Source of the DNA: Bacillota bacterium
GTDB lineage: Bacteria; Bacillota; Sulfobacillia; JAJYWN01; JAJZPE01
Direction: 5' to 3'
Length of the DNA: 46,305 nucleotides
Assembly (NCBI GenBank): GCA_036504675.1
Contig: DASXUT010000145.1
Coordinates: 1-46,305, forward strand
The position numbers were made by a program, and so were the translations under genes. Below are positions 1 to 9,087 of this stretch, piece by piece; the first letter of the stretch is position 1, and every line of letters begins with the position of its first letter. The notes beneath the pieces were generated by a model that worked only from the letters and a program-made list of their open reading frames with translations, had not been told where the DNA came from and searched no databases.

Positions 1-342
1 CGGGTAGTTCTTCTCGCGAGAGAACCGCCGCAGGTTGTAACGGGAGATGGCCGTCCCGAGTTCGCCGGCGCCGACCAGGCAGATGTTCACGGTGCGGTTG
101 GCGTTGAGGATTGAGCGCAGTTCCTCGCGCAGGTAGCCGACTTCGTAGCCGACCCCTTGCTTGCCGAACTCGCCGAAGAGGGCGAGGTCCTTGCGAACCT
201 GGGCCGAGTTGACGCCGGCCTTGTCGCCGAGCTCCTTCGAGGAGATGAAGCGTTCGCCCCCGTCATCACCTAAGCCTTGCAGAAGCCGGAGATAAAGGGC
301 CAGGCGGCGGACAACCACTTCTGGGGCCTTCAACCTTCTCAC
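1..342 (-). CDS. rex: Redox-sensing repressor Rex (C-terminus outside window)
   Basis: Rex represses respiratory and fermentative genes and releases DNA when NADH rises. The visible 114 residues hold the N-terminal winged helix, with the family's S-AQVRKDLALFGEFG-KQGVGYEV pattern, and the start of the Rossmann domain (CLVGAGELGTAI). The GTG start at 342 overlaps the TGA of the upstream siroheme decarboxylase (GTGA), and an AGGAGGGG ribosome site lies just before it. It is the last visible gene of the tetrapyrrole operon, so redox state and heme supply may be co-ordinated; that link is inferred. The gene runs off the window edge. Confidence 0.93.
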   Translation of the reverse strand, partial: MRRLKAPEVVVRRLALYLRLLQGLGDDGGERFISSKELGDKAGVNSAQVRKDLALFGEFGKQGVGYEVGYLREELRSILNANRTVNICLVGAGELGTAISRYNLRRFSREKNYP

Positions 343-1415
343 GTCTCTCCCCCCTCCTTTTGGTGCTCTCTTGCCTCGGCGTAGTAGACCGGGCTGGTCT
401 TTTTGAACTCCCTCGTGCTGAAGAGCAACCGGTGATCAAGCGGGACGATGGCGGCGGTCATCTCGGCCGCCGCCCTCCGGCACTCCTCCGCCGTCCGGCC
501 GTGGATCATGGCATACAGGTTGTACGGCCACGACCGCCCCGGCGGCCGCAGATAGCAGTGGCTCACCTGCGGGAAGGCGGCGAGGACCCGGCCGGCCTGG
601 TCGGCGGCGGCGGGGTCGACCTGCCAGACGGCCATGGCGTTGGCGACGAAGCCCGCCCGCCGGTGGTACAGGGTGGCGGCGACCCGTCTGAGCCAACCGC
701 GGCCGCCAAAGCGCCGAAGCCTCTCGATGATCACCTCCGGATCGAGCCCGAGGGACTCGGCGATGGCGTCGAACGGCCGTGGGACCAACGGGATGTCGCC
801 CTGGAGGGCGGCGATGATCCGGCGGTCAAGCCCGCAGGGACCCCGAATGCCCTGGGTTTTTTCGCCGCTACCCGCCTCGGCTCCTGCTCCGAACGCCTCT
901 TTCGCCTGGAAAAGTCGACCACGGACCCCCTCCGAGGCAGTCAGGTCGAGCTTGACCCCGATCTTGTAGACCTTCTCGGCCGGGAGTCGCAGCCACCGAT
1001 CGATCCCCGTCCGCCCGGACAGGTCGGCCACCGCCGCGTCGAGGTCCGACGGGGTCGGGGCGGAGAGGGTGAACCAGAGGTTGTAGGCCTCTCCCTCGCG
1101 GGCGTAGTTGTGGGTGACTCCCGGGCACTCATTGACTACGGCCGCCACCCGTTCAAGGTTCCTCGGCGGGACCGAGGCGGCCATCAGGACGCTGGCGAAG
1201 CCCAGGGCCCGCGTGTCGAAGACGCCGCCGAAGCGCCGGACCAGCCCACCATCCTTCAGGCGGCGCAGCCGCTCCAGGATCTCGGGCGCCGGGCGGCCCA
1301 GCTTCCGGGATAGGTCGCCGAAGGGCTCCCGAGTTAAGGGCAGGCCCTCTTGGACCTCGGTCAGGAGGCGGCGGTCGAGGTCATCCAGGTCGTCCAGATT
1401 GATCACAGGCTCCAC
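339..1415 (-). CDS. ahbAB: Siroheme decarboxylase, AhbA and AhbB fused in one chain
   Basis: This protein should decarboxylate siroheme to 12,18-didecarboxysiroheme in the alternative heme (Ahb) or heme d1 route. The 358-residue chain has two Lrp/AsnC-like halves. Residues about 12-155 have a helix-turn-helix-like start and the motif VTHNY...YNLWFT (His102). Residues about 195-345 repeat the plan with VSHCYLR...WPYNLYAMIHG (His286). A short low-complexity linker lies near 170-193. AhbA and AhbB are usually separate subunits, and fused NirDL-type forms are known. The start is GTG with no strong ribosome site; 165 bases separate it from hemB. It overlaps rex. AhbC and AhbD sit 33 kb away and support the Ahb role over heme d1. 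Confidence 0.88.
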   Translation of the reverse strand: MEPVINLDDLDDLDRRLLTEVQEGLPLTREPFGDLSRKLGRPAPEILERLRRLKDGGLVRRFGGVFDTRALGFASVLMAASVPPRNLERVAAVVNECPGVTHNYAREGEAYNLWFTLSAPTPSDLDAAVADLSGRTGIDRWLRLPAEKVYKIGVKLDLTASEGVRGRLFQAKEAFGAGAEAGSGEKTQGIRGPCGLDRRIIAALQGDIPLVPRPFDAIAESLGLDPEVIIERLRRFGGRGWLRRVAATLYHRRAGFVANAMAVWQVDPAAADQAGRVLAAFPQVSHCYLRPPGRSWPYNLYAMIHGRTAEECRRAAAEMTAAIVPLDHRLLFSTREFKKTSPVYYAEAREHQKEGGET

Positions 1416-1526
1416 AGCCTGATCATATTCGACAGAACTGTTTGATTCTTCCGTCTTCCCCTCAGTCTTTTCGCTACAATTGATGATTTTTCCTTCCCTT
1501 GCTCCGATTTTCGCAATCTCGCCAGT

Positions 1527-1576
1527 CTGGGCCGCCGGGGCTGGGTTTGGGTTTGTTCCCGCAACCCCCGGCCCAG
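1527..1576 (-). other. Imperfect GC-rich hairpin between hemB and ahbAB
   Basis: Arms CTGGGCC (1527-1533) and GGCCCAG (1570-1576) pair, with partial pairing further in. It lies just after the hemB stop on the minus strand. No T-run follows, so it may slow or partly stop transcription, or protect hemB mRNA, rather than be a full terminator. Confidence 0.3.
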
Positions 1577-1580
1577 CCCT

Positions 1581-2555
1581 TCACCCCCGGAGCCAGCGGG
1601 CGACGTCCTTGGCGAAATAGGTCAGGATGAGGTCGGCCCCGGCCCGCCGCATGGCGGTCAGGAGCTCGGTGACCACCCTTCGCTCGTCGATCCACCCGCG
1701 CTGGGCGGCCGCCTTGACCATCGCGTACTCGCCGCTGACATTGTAGGTCGCCAGGGGCAGATCGAAACGCTCCCGGACGGCCCGGACGACGTCCAGATAA
1801 GCCAGGGCCGGCTTGACCATGACGATGTCGGCCCCTTCATCGATGTCCAGGGCCACCTCCCGGAGGGCCTCCCGGACGTTGGCCGGGTCCATCTGGTAGG
1901 CCTGCCGGTCACCGAACTTCGGAGCCGACTCGGCCGCCTCCCGGAACGGACCATAGAAGGCCGAGGCGTACTTGGCCGAGTAGGCCATGATGACCGTGCT
2001 CTCGTAGCCCTCCTCGTCGAGGGTCTTGCGGATGGCGGCGACCCGACCGTCCATCATGTCCGACGGGGCGACGATGTCGGCCCCGGCGACCGCGTGGGAG
2101 AGCGCCGTCTTCGCCAGGAGCTCCAGGGAGGGGTCGTTGAGGACCTTCTCACCCTGGATGATCCCGCAGTGGCCGTGGTCGGTGTACTCACATAGGCAGA
2201 CATCGGTGACCACGACCAGTTCGGGGAAGCGGTCCTTGGCCGCCCTGATAGCCCGCTGGACGATGCCATCGTCGTCGTAGGCCTCTGAGCCGATGGCGTC
2301 CTTGCTCTCGGGCAGGCCGAAGAGGATGATCGCCGGGATCCCGAGGGCGGTCACGTCGCCAAGCTCGCCGGCCAGTTCGTCGACGGACAGCTGGAAAACC
2401 CCGGGCATGGACGGGATCTCCCGGCGGACCCCCCGGCCATGGGTGACAAAGAGCGGGTAGATGAGGTCGTCGACGGCCAGGGAGGTCTCCCTGACCATCC
2501 GGCGGATCACCCCGCTTTGCCGAAGGCGACGCATCCTGGTGATGGGAAAAGCCAT
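1581..2555 (-). CDS. hemB: Delta-aminolevulinic acid dehydratase (porphobilinogen synthase)
   Basis: HemB condenses two 5-aminolevulinate molecules to porphobilinogen. The 324-residue length is normal for the family. The metal-site cysteines are present in a [14 protein letters not shown] segment (Cys120, Cys122, Cys130), so this is the zinc type. The two active-site lysines appear as YSAK (Lys195) and MVKPA (Lys248). The ATG at 2555 follows AAAGGAGTG, five bases after the stop of the HemC-CobA-HemD gene, so the two are in one operon. The reading frame is open far upstream, but that part overlaps the fusion gene and is not coding. Confidence 0.96.
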   Translation of the reverse strand: MAFPITRMRRLRQSGVIRRMVRETSLAVDDLIYPLFVTHGRGVRREIPSMPGVFQLSVDELAGELGDVTALGIPAIILFGLPESKDAIGSEAYDDDGIVQRAIRAAKDRFPELVVVTDVCLCEYTDHGHCGIIQGEKVLNDPSLELLAKTALSHAVAGADIVAPSDMMDGRVAAIRKTLDEEGYESTVIMAYSAKYASAFYGPFREAAESAPKFGDRQAYQMDPANVREALREVALDIDEGADIVMVKPALAYLDVVRAVRERFDLPLATYNVSGEYAMVKAAAQRGWIDERRVVTELLTAMRRAGADLILTYFAKDVARWLRG

Positions 2556-2560
2556 CGCGG

Positions 2561-5245
2561 TCACTCCTTTCGCGGTGCGGAGGTGGAACGCGGCGTTCCG
2601 GCCGGGGAGGCGGCCGCCGCCGGGCCGGCCCGCCGGAAGTACTCGAGCACCGCCTTGACTAGGTCGGGAATCGTGGACCTGGGCGGCATGGCGTCCACCC
2701 GAAGCCCGAAAGCGGCCGCGGTCTGCGCCGTCTGTGGGCCGATGCAGGCCACGGCGATACCCGACATCAGGGCCATCAGGTCCCGCGGGGGCAGCAGGGC
2801 GATGAAGTTCTTGACCGTCGAGGAGCTGCTGAAGGTGACCAGGTCGGGCGGGTCGTGGCGGAGCAAGTCGGGCAGGGGCTCCAGCCACCGGGGCAGGGTG
2901 CCCGGCGCCGACCCCGCCGGCACGTTCCGGTAGGCGGCCGCCGCGACCACCTCGCGCCCGGCTCGGATGAGCCCGTCGATGAGGACCTCCCGGCCCTCCT
3001 CGGCCCGAACGACCAGGACCCGCTGACCCTCGACGGTCGTCTCGAGCAGGGCGGCGAGGACGCCGTCGGCGTTGAACTCGGGCGGGATGAGGTCGACGAC
3101 GAGGCTGCGTCGGGACAGGGCTTCGCCGGTGGCCGGTCCGACGGCGCACAGCCTGACCTGGTGCAACAGGCGGACGTCCCGGCCGGTCTCGGCCAGGCGC
3201 GCGAAGAAGCCGTCGACTCCGTTCTGGCTGGTGAAGACCAACCAGTCAAAGAGCCCCCCCTCGACCGCCGCGATGGCTCGATCGAGGGGCTGATAGTCAG
3301 TGGGGGGAACGATGGCGATCAGCGGGTATTCGACGACCTCGGCCCCGAGGTCGGTCAGGGCCTCGGTCAAGTCACCGGCTTGGACCCGCGTCCGAGTGGT
3401 CAGGACGCGGCGGCCGAACAGCGGCCGGTTCTCAAACCAGGCCAGGCGCTCCCGCAGACCGGCGACCCTTCCGACGAGGACCACCGCCGGGTTGGTGATC
3501 CCGGCCAGGTCGGCCTGGTGGGCGATGTCCTTCAGGGGGGCGACCACCGTCCGCTGGCGCGGGAAGGTCCCCCAATGGATGACCGCGGTGGGCGTCTCCG
3601 GAGGACGGCCGTTGGCCGCCAGGTTCTGGGCGATGAGAGGCAGGTTCCTGGTGCCCATCAGGAAGATCAGGGTGCCGGTTCCCGCTCCTAAAGACGCCCA
3701 GTCGATGTTGGTCGCTTCTTTCTCGGGGTCCTCGTGACCGGTGACGATGGTCACTGATGAGGTGAAGTCGCGGTGGGTGACCGGGATGCCGGCGTAGGCC
3801 GGGGCGGCCACGGCCGACGTCACTCCGGGGATGACTTCGAAGGGCAGGCCATGCTCGAGAAGAGCCTCGGCCTCCTCCCCGCCGCGCCCGAAGACGAACG
3901 GGTCGCCGCCCTTCAGGCGGGCCACGGTCAGGCCGGCGGCGGCCTTCTCCACGAGGACCTGGTTGATCTCGTCCTGCCTCATGGTGTGCCGGTCGGGGCC
4001 CTTGCCCACGTAGATGAGTTCGGCGTCGGGGCGGCAGTGGGCCAGTAGCCGCGGGTTGACCAGGCGGTCGTAGACGACCACGTCGGCCCGGGCCAGGCAG
4101 TCCCGACCCTTGATGGTCAGCAGGCCCGGGTCGCCGGGACCCGCCCCGATCAAAAAGACGCGGCCGTGACCAGCCCCCGGAGAACCGGACGCCTCGGAAC
4201 GGGCGCCGGCCATGGCGGGCGGCTCAGACGGTGGTTCGTTCTCGGAAGCGACGACCTCGGCCGGCGCGGCCGCCTCGACCCGGGCCAGGATCCCCCGGGC
4301 CCCGTTGGCCAGCAGTTCTCCGGCCAGCTTGGCCCCGATGGCCTCGGCCTCGTCGGCCGGGCCCTCCAGTTCGCCGCGGACGGCCTCCACGCCCTCGGGG
4401 TCGGCCACCACCCCGGCCAGGTGGACCCTTCCGTCGCTGTATTGGCCGAGGGCGCCGATGGGGACCTGGCAGCCGCCACCAAGGCGGCGCAGGAACCCCC
4501 GCTCGGCGGCGACCGACGCGGCCGTGGCCGCGTCGTTCAGCGGGCCGACGATGTCGGCAACCACCCGGTCGCCCTCGCGGGCTTCGATGGCCAGCGCGCC
4601 TTGACCCACGGCCGGCAGACAGACGGATTCCGGGAGGTAGTCGGTGATCTGATCATCGAGCCCCAAGCGGCGCAGGCCGGCCGCCGCCAGGACAATCGCG
4701 TCGAGGCCTTCCTCGTCCATCTTCCGAAGCCTGGTGGCCAGATTCCCGCGGATGGGGACGATCTGCAGGTCGGGGCGGTAGTGCTTGAGTTGGGCCGCCC
4801 GCCTAAGGCTGGAGGTCCCGACCTTGGCCGAGCGCGGCAGGGTGGCCAGGGTCAGGCCGCGCCGGCCGACGAGCACGTCGCGGGGGTCCTCGCGCTCAGT
4901 GACAGCGGCGATGACCAACCCAGCGGGAAGGACCGTCGGCATGTCCTTGAGGCTGTGGACGGCCAGATCGATCCGACCCTCGACCAGGGCAGCTTCGATC
5001 TCCTTGGTGAACAGCCCGCGACCACCGATCTTGCTCAGGGAGACGTCGAGAATCCTGTCCCCTTTCGTCTTGATGCCGACGATCTCGCAACGCAGCCCGG
5101 GGTGACGTCCTTGTAGTCGGGCGACGACCCACTCGGTCTGCTTGATGGCCAGGGCGCTTTCCCTGGATCCGACGCGGACGACGGCCGGGAGCCCATGGAC
5201 CCCTCCCATTCGGCCGGACCCCGGTCTCATATTCTCTTGGTTCAT
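2561..5245 (-). CDS. hemC-cobA-hemD: Trifunctional fusion: hydroxymethylbilane synthase, uroporphyrinogen-III methyltransferase, uroporphyrinogen-III synthase
   Basis: One 894-residue chain carries three consecutive tetrapyrrole enzymes. Residues about 20-325 are HemC, with [17 protein letters not shown] and the dipyrromethane-binding Cys259 in [10 protein letters not shown]. Residues about 361-605 are SUMT/CobA, with [38 protein letters not shown] and the PGVTSA segment. Residues about 608-870 are HemD. A low-complexity linker (about 326-360) joins HemC to CobA. Together they turn porphobilinogen into precorrin-2. CobA-HemD fusions are common in Bacillota; adding HemC is less usual. The ATG at 5245 follows GAGGAGCG and overlaps the stop of the next upstream gene (ATGA). 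No frameshift is seen. Confidence 0.95.
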   Translation of the reverse strand: MNQENMRPGSGRMGGVHGLPAVVRVGSRESALAIKQTEWVVARLQGRHPGLRCEIVGIKTKGDRILDVSLSKIGGRGLFTKEIEAALVEGRIDLAVHSLKDMPTVLPAGLVIAAVTEREDPRDVLVGRRGLTLATLPRSAKVGTSSLRRAAQLKHYRPDLQIVPIRGNLATRLRKMDEEGLDAIVLAAAGLRRLGLDDQITDYLPESVCLPAVGQGALAIEAREGDRVVADIVGPLNDAATAASVAAERGFLRRLGGGCQVPIGALGQYSDGRVHLAGVVADPEGVEAVRGELEGPADEAEAIGAKLAGELLANGARGILARVEAAAPAEVVASENEPPSEPPAMAGARSEASGSPGAGHGRVFLIGAGPGDPGLLTIKGRDCLARADVVVYDRLVNPRLLAHCRPDAELIYVGKGPDRHTMRQDEINQVLVEKAAAGLTVARLKGGDPFVFGRGGEEAEALLEHGLPFEVIPGVTSAVAAPAYAGIPVTHRDFTSSVTIVTGHEDPEKEATNIDWASLGAGTGTLIFLMGTRNLPLIAQNLAANGRPPETPTAVIHWGTFPRQRTVVAPLKDIAHQADLAGITNPAVVLVGRVAGLRERLAWFENRPLFGRRVLTTRTRVQAGDLTEALTDLGAEVVEYPLIAIVPPTDYQPLDRAIAAVEGGLFDWLVFTSQNGVDGFFARLAETGRDVRLLHQVRLCAVGPATGEALSRRSLVVDLIPPEFNADGVLAALLETTVEGQRVLVVRAEEGREVLIDGLIRAGREVVAAAAYRNVPAGSAPGTLPRWLEPLPDLLRHDPPDLVTFSSSSTVKNFIALLPPRDLMALMSGIAVACIGPQTAQTAAAFGLRVDAMPPRSTIPDLVKAVLEYFRRAGPAAAASPAGTPRSTSAPRKE

Positions 5246-5892
5246 TGATCGCTCCTCGGTCGCTCTCGAAGGAGCCGGTCGAACTCGTCGCGGGCGGCCT
5301 TGGCCCGGCCGTCCCTTAGCTTGGCCAGCACGTTCGAGTCCACCAGAGCCTCAAAGAGGGCCTTGCGACGGGTCTCATCAGGCTCTTCTCGTTTTATCTT
5401 CTCCCGGGTTTCTCCCAGCCAATCCAGAAACTGCCCGTACTCTGGGCCGAACTCGGACGCCAGGCGGTCGCGGATCCGCTTCGCCAGGGCCGGGCTGTAG
5501 CCGTCGGTGGTCACCGCCAAGCAGAGGGCGCCGCGCCGGACGACGGCCGGGACAATGTAGTCGGATCGCTCCGGGTCGTCGACCACGTTGACCAGGACCC
5601 TACGCCCCCGAGCCTCGGTGGAAACGGTCTGGTTGACGGCCGGGTCGTCGGTGGCCGCCACCACCAGGTCGCAGCCCTCCAGGTCGGACCGGTCAAAAGG
5701 GCGGCGGCGCAGGACGACCAGGCCGGCGGCGGCCATCTCGTCCAAGGGCGGGCCGATGTCCGGGGCCACCACGGTGACCTTCGCGCCGGCCTCGAGCAGG
5801 GAGGCCGTCTTGCGGGCGGCGACGGAGCCGCCGCCGACGACGAGGCACGGCCGCCCGGTCAGGTTCAGGCTGATGGGGTAGTATGCAGGCAT
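5242..5892 (-). CDS. sirC: Precorrin-2 dehydrogenase / siroheme synthase N-terminal domain protein
   Basis: This 216-residue protein should oxidise precorrin-2 to sirohydrochlorin with NAD, feeding siroheme and then the Ahb heme route. It has the Met8/SirC/CysG-N layout: ARKTASLLEAGA after a GGGSVA dinucleotide-binding turn, then AATDDPAVNQ, VNVVDDPE and an all-helical C-terminus. The ATG at 5892 begins MPAYYPISL, the usual first strand of the family, with GGAGG 11 bases before it. The frame is open further upstream but would overlap the membrane protein gene. Some relatives also act as ferrochelatases; no separate chelatase (SirB/CbiX) is in the window. Confidence 0.92.
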   Translation of the reverse strand: MPAYYPISLNLTGRPCLVVGGGSVAARKTASLLEAGAKVTVVAPDIGPPLDEMAAAGLVVLRRRPFDRSDLEGCDLVVAATDDPAVNQTVSTEARGRRVLVNVVDDPERSDYIVPAVVRRGALCLAVTTDGYSPALAKRIRDRLASEFGPEYGQFLDWLGETREKIKREEPDETRRKALFEALVDSNVLAKLRDGRAKAARDEFDRLLRERPRSDQ

Positions 5893-5897
5893 GATAT

Positions 5898-6716
5898 TTA
5901 GAGCCTCCGGTGCAAGCTGTTCAAGAAGAGGTTCACGACGAAGAAATTGGCCAGGACCATGGCGTAGGCGGCGAGGGACAGGTAGGCCGCCTTCCGCCCG
6001 TTCCAGCCGAAGCGAGCACGTAGGATCAGGTAGACGCCGTAGAGCGCCCAGGTGAGGATGGAGAAGGTCTCCTTGGGATCCCACGACCAATGACTGCCCC
6101 AGGCATAACCGGCCCAGATGGAACCGCTGATGATCCCGAGGGTCAGGAGGGCGAAGCCGACGTCGATCAGCCGATGGCTCCAGGTGTCGAGGATCTCCAG
6201 GGAGGGCAGGCGGCGGAAGATCAGCCGGAAGGCCTTGGCTCTGAGCTGCCGCTCCTGGAGCAGATACATCAGGGTCAGGACGAAGGCCATCGTGAAGGCG
6301 GCATAGGCCAGGATGGACAGAGACAAGTGGACCGCGACCCAGGCCCCGGAAAGCGTCGGGTCGAAGGCCGCCGCTTCCTTGGGCATCGCCGCGGCGGCGA
6401 AGAGGAGGATGAAGGTCACGGGAGTGACGAAGACGCCGGCCACCTTCAACCCGAGGATCGCCTCGAGGAGGGTGTAGTTCAGCATCAGCAGCCAGGTGAA
6501 AAAGAGGGTCGCCTCAAAGAGGTAGACGAAGGGCGGACGGCCCGACTCGGCCACCCGCGCGGCAATGGTCAGGGTGTGAACGGTCAGGGCCAGACGTCCG
6601 GTCCAGGCGGCGGCGCGCTCCCAATGCCGCCAGTAGAGGAACCCGAAGTAGGTCGCCGCCGAGGCGGCGTAGAGGATCAGGGTCAGGACGTATAGTCCGC
6701 CGCTGGCCTGGGTCAT
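5898..6716 (-). CDS. ccsA: Cytochrome c assembly membrane protein (CcsA/HemX family)
   Basis: A 272-residue integral membrane protein with about eight hydrophobic segments and the tryptophan-rich heme-handling segment WGSHWSWDPKETFSIL near residues 205-220. CcsA/ResC proteins move heme for cytochrome c synthesis. HemX, the related protein encoded next to hemA in Bacillus, affects glutamyl-tRNA reductase levels. The place directly after hemA favours HemX; the WWD motif is shared by both. Its ATG overlaps the hemA stop (ATGA) and follows GGGGGAG. No CcsB/ResB partner is present, which also favours a HemX-type role. The choice between the two is not settled. Confidence 0.87.
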   Translation of the reverse strand: MTQASGGLYVLTLILYAASAATYFGFLYWRHWERAAAWTGRLALTVHTLTIAARVAESGRPPFVYLFEATLFFTWLLMLNYTLLEAILGLKVAGVFVTPVTFILLFAAAAMPKEAAAFDPTLSGAWVAVHLSLSILAYAAFTMAFVLTLMYLLQERQLRAKAFRLIFRRLPSLEILDTWSHRLIDVGFALLTLGIISGSIWAGYAWGSHWSWDPKETFSILTWALYGVYLILRARFGWNGRKAAYLSLAAYAMVLANFFVVNLFLNSLHRRL

Positions 6717-7990
6717 CGGCGCTCCCCCTCCCCACCCAACTTCAGGTTGAAGAGCTCACGGGCGGCCCTCAGATAGGTCCGTCCGTCGTCGGAGGCCGCC
6801 AGCTCCTTGAGCTTCAGGGTCGGGTCATTGAGGAGCTTGTTGACGATGAGGGACGACATCGCCTCGACCACGCCCCGCTCCTTCTCAGTGAGCTCGGGCA
6901 GCCGCGCCAAGGCGCGTTCCAGTTCGACCCGGCGGATACCCTCGGCCTTGTCCCGCAGCGAGCGGATGACCGGGATGGCGTCGAGCGAACTGAGCCAGGT
7001 CCCGAAGGATTTCAGCTCTTCCTCGATGATCCGCTGGACCTTGCCGACCTCGCGCTTACGGTCTTCGAGGTTGGCCTCGACCACCGCCTGCAGGTCGTCG
7101 ATGTCGTACAGGAAGACGTTCTCCACGCCGTGGCAGGCGGGGTCGATGTCCCTGGGGACGGCGATGTCGATGAGGAAGAGCGGCCGGGCCCGCCGCGAGC
7201 GCATGGCGGCGCGGACGGCCTCGGTGGTCAGGACAAATCCGGGGGCGCTGGTCGAACTGATGACCACGTCGGCCTGGACCAGTTCGGCCGGGACCTGATC
7301 GAAGGGGACGGCCCGGCCGCCGAAGCGGGCGGCCATCTCCTCCGCGCGCTCGCGGGTCCGGTTGGCCACGACCACGTGGTTAAGGCCGCCGGCCTCCAGG
7401 TGCTTGGCCACCAACTCGCTCATCTGGCCGGCCCCGATGATCAGCGTCCGCCGACCCTCGAGGCTGCGGAAGACCTTGCGGGCCAGCTCCACTGCGGCAT
7501 ACCCGACCGAGACGGCGTTCTGGCTGATGACCGTCTCGGCATGCCCCCGCTTGCCCGTCCGGAGGGCCCGCTCGAACAGCTCCGACAGGACCTTCCCGGT
7601 CGCCCCGCGCTCCTTGGCCGCCAAGTAGCAGTCCTTGACCTGCCCGAGGATCTGGGTCTCGCCGAGGATCATCGAGTCCAGTCCGGTGGCCACGGTGAAG
7701 AGGTGGCGGGCGGCCTCGAGTTCGTAGTGGACGTAGAGATGGTCGGCGAAGGCGTCCTTCGGGACGCCGTGGTGGGCCGAGACGAAGCCGGCCACGAGGC
7801 CCTCCGCGTCATCGGCCTGGACCATGGCGAAGACCTCGGCCCGGTTGCAGGTCGAAACGACCACGCCCTCCTCCACCCCGGCGAGCTTGGTCAGGGCGGC
7901 GGAAGCCAGGCCGGGATCGGCAAAGGCCAGCCGTTCCCGCAGTTCGACTGGGGCCGTATGGTGATTGAGTCCGACGGAAACCAGGCTCAC
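6713..7990 (-). CDS. hemA: Glutamyl-tRNA reductase
   Basis: HemA reduces glutamyl-tRNA(Glu) to glutamate-1-semialdehyde, the first committed step of C5 tetrapyrrole synthesis. The 425-residue form begins VSLVSVGLNHHTAPVELRE. It shows the catalytic Cys48 in STCNR, LDSMILGETQILGQVK, the NADPH-binding GAGQMS (about 186-191) and the C-terminal dimerisation helices. The GTG at 7990 fits the family N-terminus and has AAAGGTGG upstream. An ATG at 8026 would add 12 residues but has no clear ribosome site. It heads the tetrapyrrole operon. The next enzyme, HemL, is not in the window. Confidence 0.95.
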   Translation of the reverse strand: MSLVSVGLNHHTAPVELRERLAFADPGLASAALTKLAGVEEGVVVSTCNRAEVFAMVQADDAEGLVAGFVSAHHGVPKDAFADHLYVHYELEAARHLFTVATGLDSMILGETQILGQVKDCYLAAKERGATGKVLSELFERALRTGKRGHAETVISQNAVSVGYAAVELARKVFRSLEGRRTLIIGAGQMSELVAKHLEAGGLNHVVVANRTRERAEEMAARFGGRAVPFDQVPAELVQADVVISSTSAPGFVLTTEAVRAAMRSRRARPLFLIDIAVPRDIDPACHGVENVFLYDIDDLQAVVEANLEDRKREVGKVQRIIEEELKSFGTWLSSLDAIPVIRSLRDKAEGIRRVELERALARLPELTEKERGVVEAMSSLIVNKLLNDPTLKLKELAASDDGRTYLRAARELFNLKLGGEGERR

Positions 7991-8026
7991 CGCTCTTGGA
8001 GCCCACCTTTCCGCACCGTATTGCAT

Positions 8027-8334
8027 CTAGGTCATCTAGAGGTCCGGTAATAGAGGGATGGAAAAGACGGTTTTGCCTTCTGCGCTGGGCCAGTCATTCC
8101 TGCATTTTGCGGTTTACTTTGTGATTTATTTTTCTTAGTGACCTGTTTTTGTTGACTTAGGCCAGGGCAGCCCCGGCAGCGGTGTTAGTTTTCCCCAAGT
8201 CGCCGTCCGGCGCCGACTGACCCTGGGAAAACGGGTCGGCCGCCGGCTCCGGCCATGAGAAGAGCCGCGCCCGGCGGGAGGCTGGCCCGCGGAGCGCGGC
8301 TTGGTTCCGGGTTAGGCGGGCCCCCGACGCTCTG
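8027..8334. promoter_or_regulatory. Intergenic region upstream of hemA and downstream of menG
   Basis: No gene is visible. Positions about 8095-8160 are strikingly AT-rich for this genome and probably hold the hemA operon promoter, but no clear -35/-10 pair could be fixed. Positions 8188-8232 contain an 8-base inverted repeat (GTTTTCCC at 8188-8195, GGGAAAAC at 8225-8232). Positions 8207-8246 can form an alternative imperfect GC-rich hairpin that may end menG transcription. The two folds share bases and would be mutually exclusive. Confidence 0.4.
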
Positions 8335-9087
8335 TCAGCTCGGCTTGGTCCCCCAGTGGACGCTGACGATGCCGCCGGTCAAGCCACGGTATCCCACGTC
8401 GACCAGCCCCGCCCGGCGGAAGATGTCGGCCAGGCCATCCTGGGTCGGGAAGGGGATCAGGGACTTGGGCAGCCAGCCATAGGCCCTGAGGCGCCGCTCG
8501 GTCTTGGGGTCGATGATCCAACCGAGGATCGGGACCACGTGGTAGAAGTATAGGTAGTATGGTTCACGAATGAACGGGTTGAGCGGCTTGGAGAGTTCCA
8601 GGGAGACCACCCGGCCCCCCGGCCTGACGACCCTGACCATCTCGGCCACGGCCCCCGGGACGTCCTTCACGTTCCGCAGGGCGAACCCCGTGGCGGCGCA
8701 GTCGAAGCGGTCGGCCGCGAAGGGCAGGGCCAGGGCGTCCCCTTCGACGAGCTCGATGGGCGCCAGACCCGAGACCCCGGCCCGGGCCGCCTGGGCCTTG
8801 GCCCGTCCGACCTCGAGCATTTCCGGGGAGAAGTCGATCCCAGTGACCTGCCCGCCTGAGCCGACCTGCCTGGCCATGACCAGCGACAGCTCGGCCGTGC
8901 CGGCGCACACGTCCAGCGCCCGACCGCCGGGTTGAAGGCCCGTCCTGGCGGCGAAGGCCCGCTGCCACAGGCGCAACATCCCCGCGCTCATGACCATGTT
9001 CATCACATCGTAGTGGTGGGCGATGGCCGCGAAGAGATTGTGGACATAAAGCTCCTTGCCCTGCCGGGCCTCGAGGGCCTCTTTCAC
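8335..9087 (-). CDS. menG: Demethylmenaquinone methyltransferase (UbiE/MenG family)
   Basis: This 250-residue SAM-dependent methyltransferase should make the last step of menaquinone synthesis. Visible motifs are YDVMN near residue 25, motif I ALDVCAGTAELSL, GIDFSPEML, the family signature ATGFALRNVKD and VSLELSKP. The GTG start at 9087 overlaps the menA stop (GTGA) and follows GGGGTGA. The frame is open for another 65 codons upstream, but that stretch overlaps menA and has no motif. It forms a two-gene operon with menA. A UbiE role in ubiquinone is unlikely with no other ubi biosynthesis gene nearby. Confidence 0.93.
   Translation of the reverse strand: MKEALEARQGKELYVHNLFAAIAHHYDVMNMVMSAGMLRLWQRAFAARTGLQPGGRALDVCAGTAELSLVMARQVGSGGQVTGIDFSPEMLEVGRAKAQAARAGVSGLAPIELVEGDALALPFAADRFDCAATGFALRNVKDVPGAVAEMVRVVRPGGRVVSLELSKPLNPFIREPYYLYFYHVVPILGWIIDPKTERRLRAYGWLPKSLIPFPTQDGLADIFRRAGLVDVGYRGLTGGIVSVHWGTKPS

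Noticed and set aside
1581-3149. A longer HemB with an extra 198 N-terminal residues
   Set aside because: The extension overlaps the HemD part of the fusion gene, lacks a domain, and a good ribosome site precedes the ATG at 2555.
8095-8160. A Rex operator in the AT-rich stretch before hemA (TTTGTGATTT...TTAGTGACC)
   Set aside because: The two GTGA units are direct, not inverted, so the TTGTGA-N6-TCACAA palindrome is absent.
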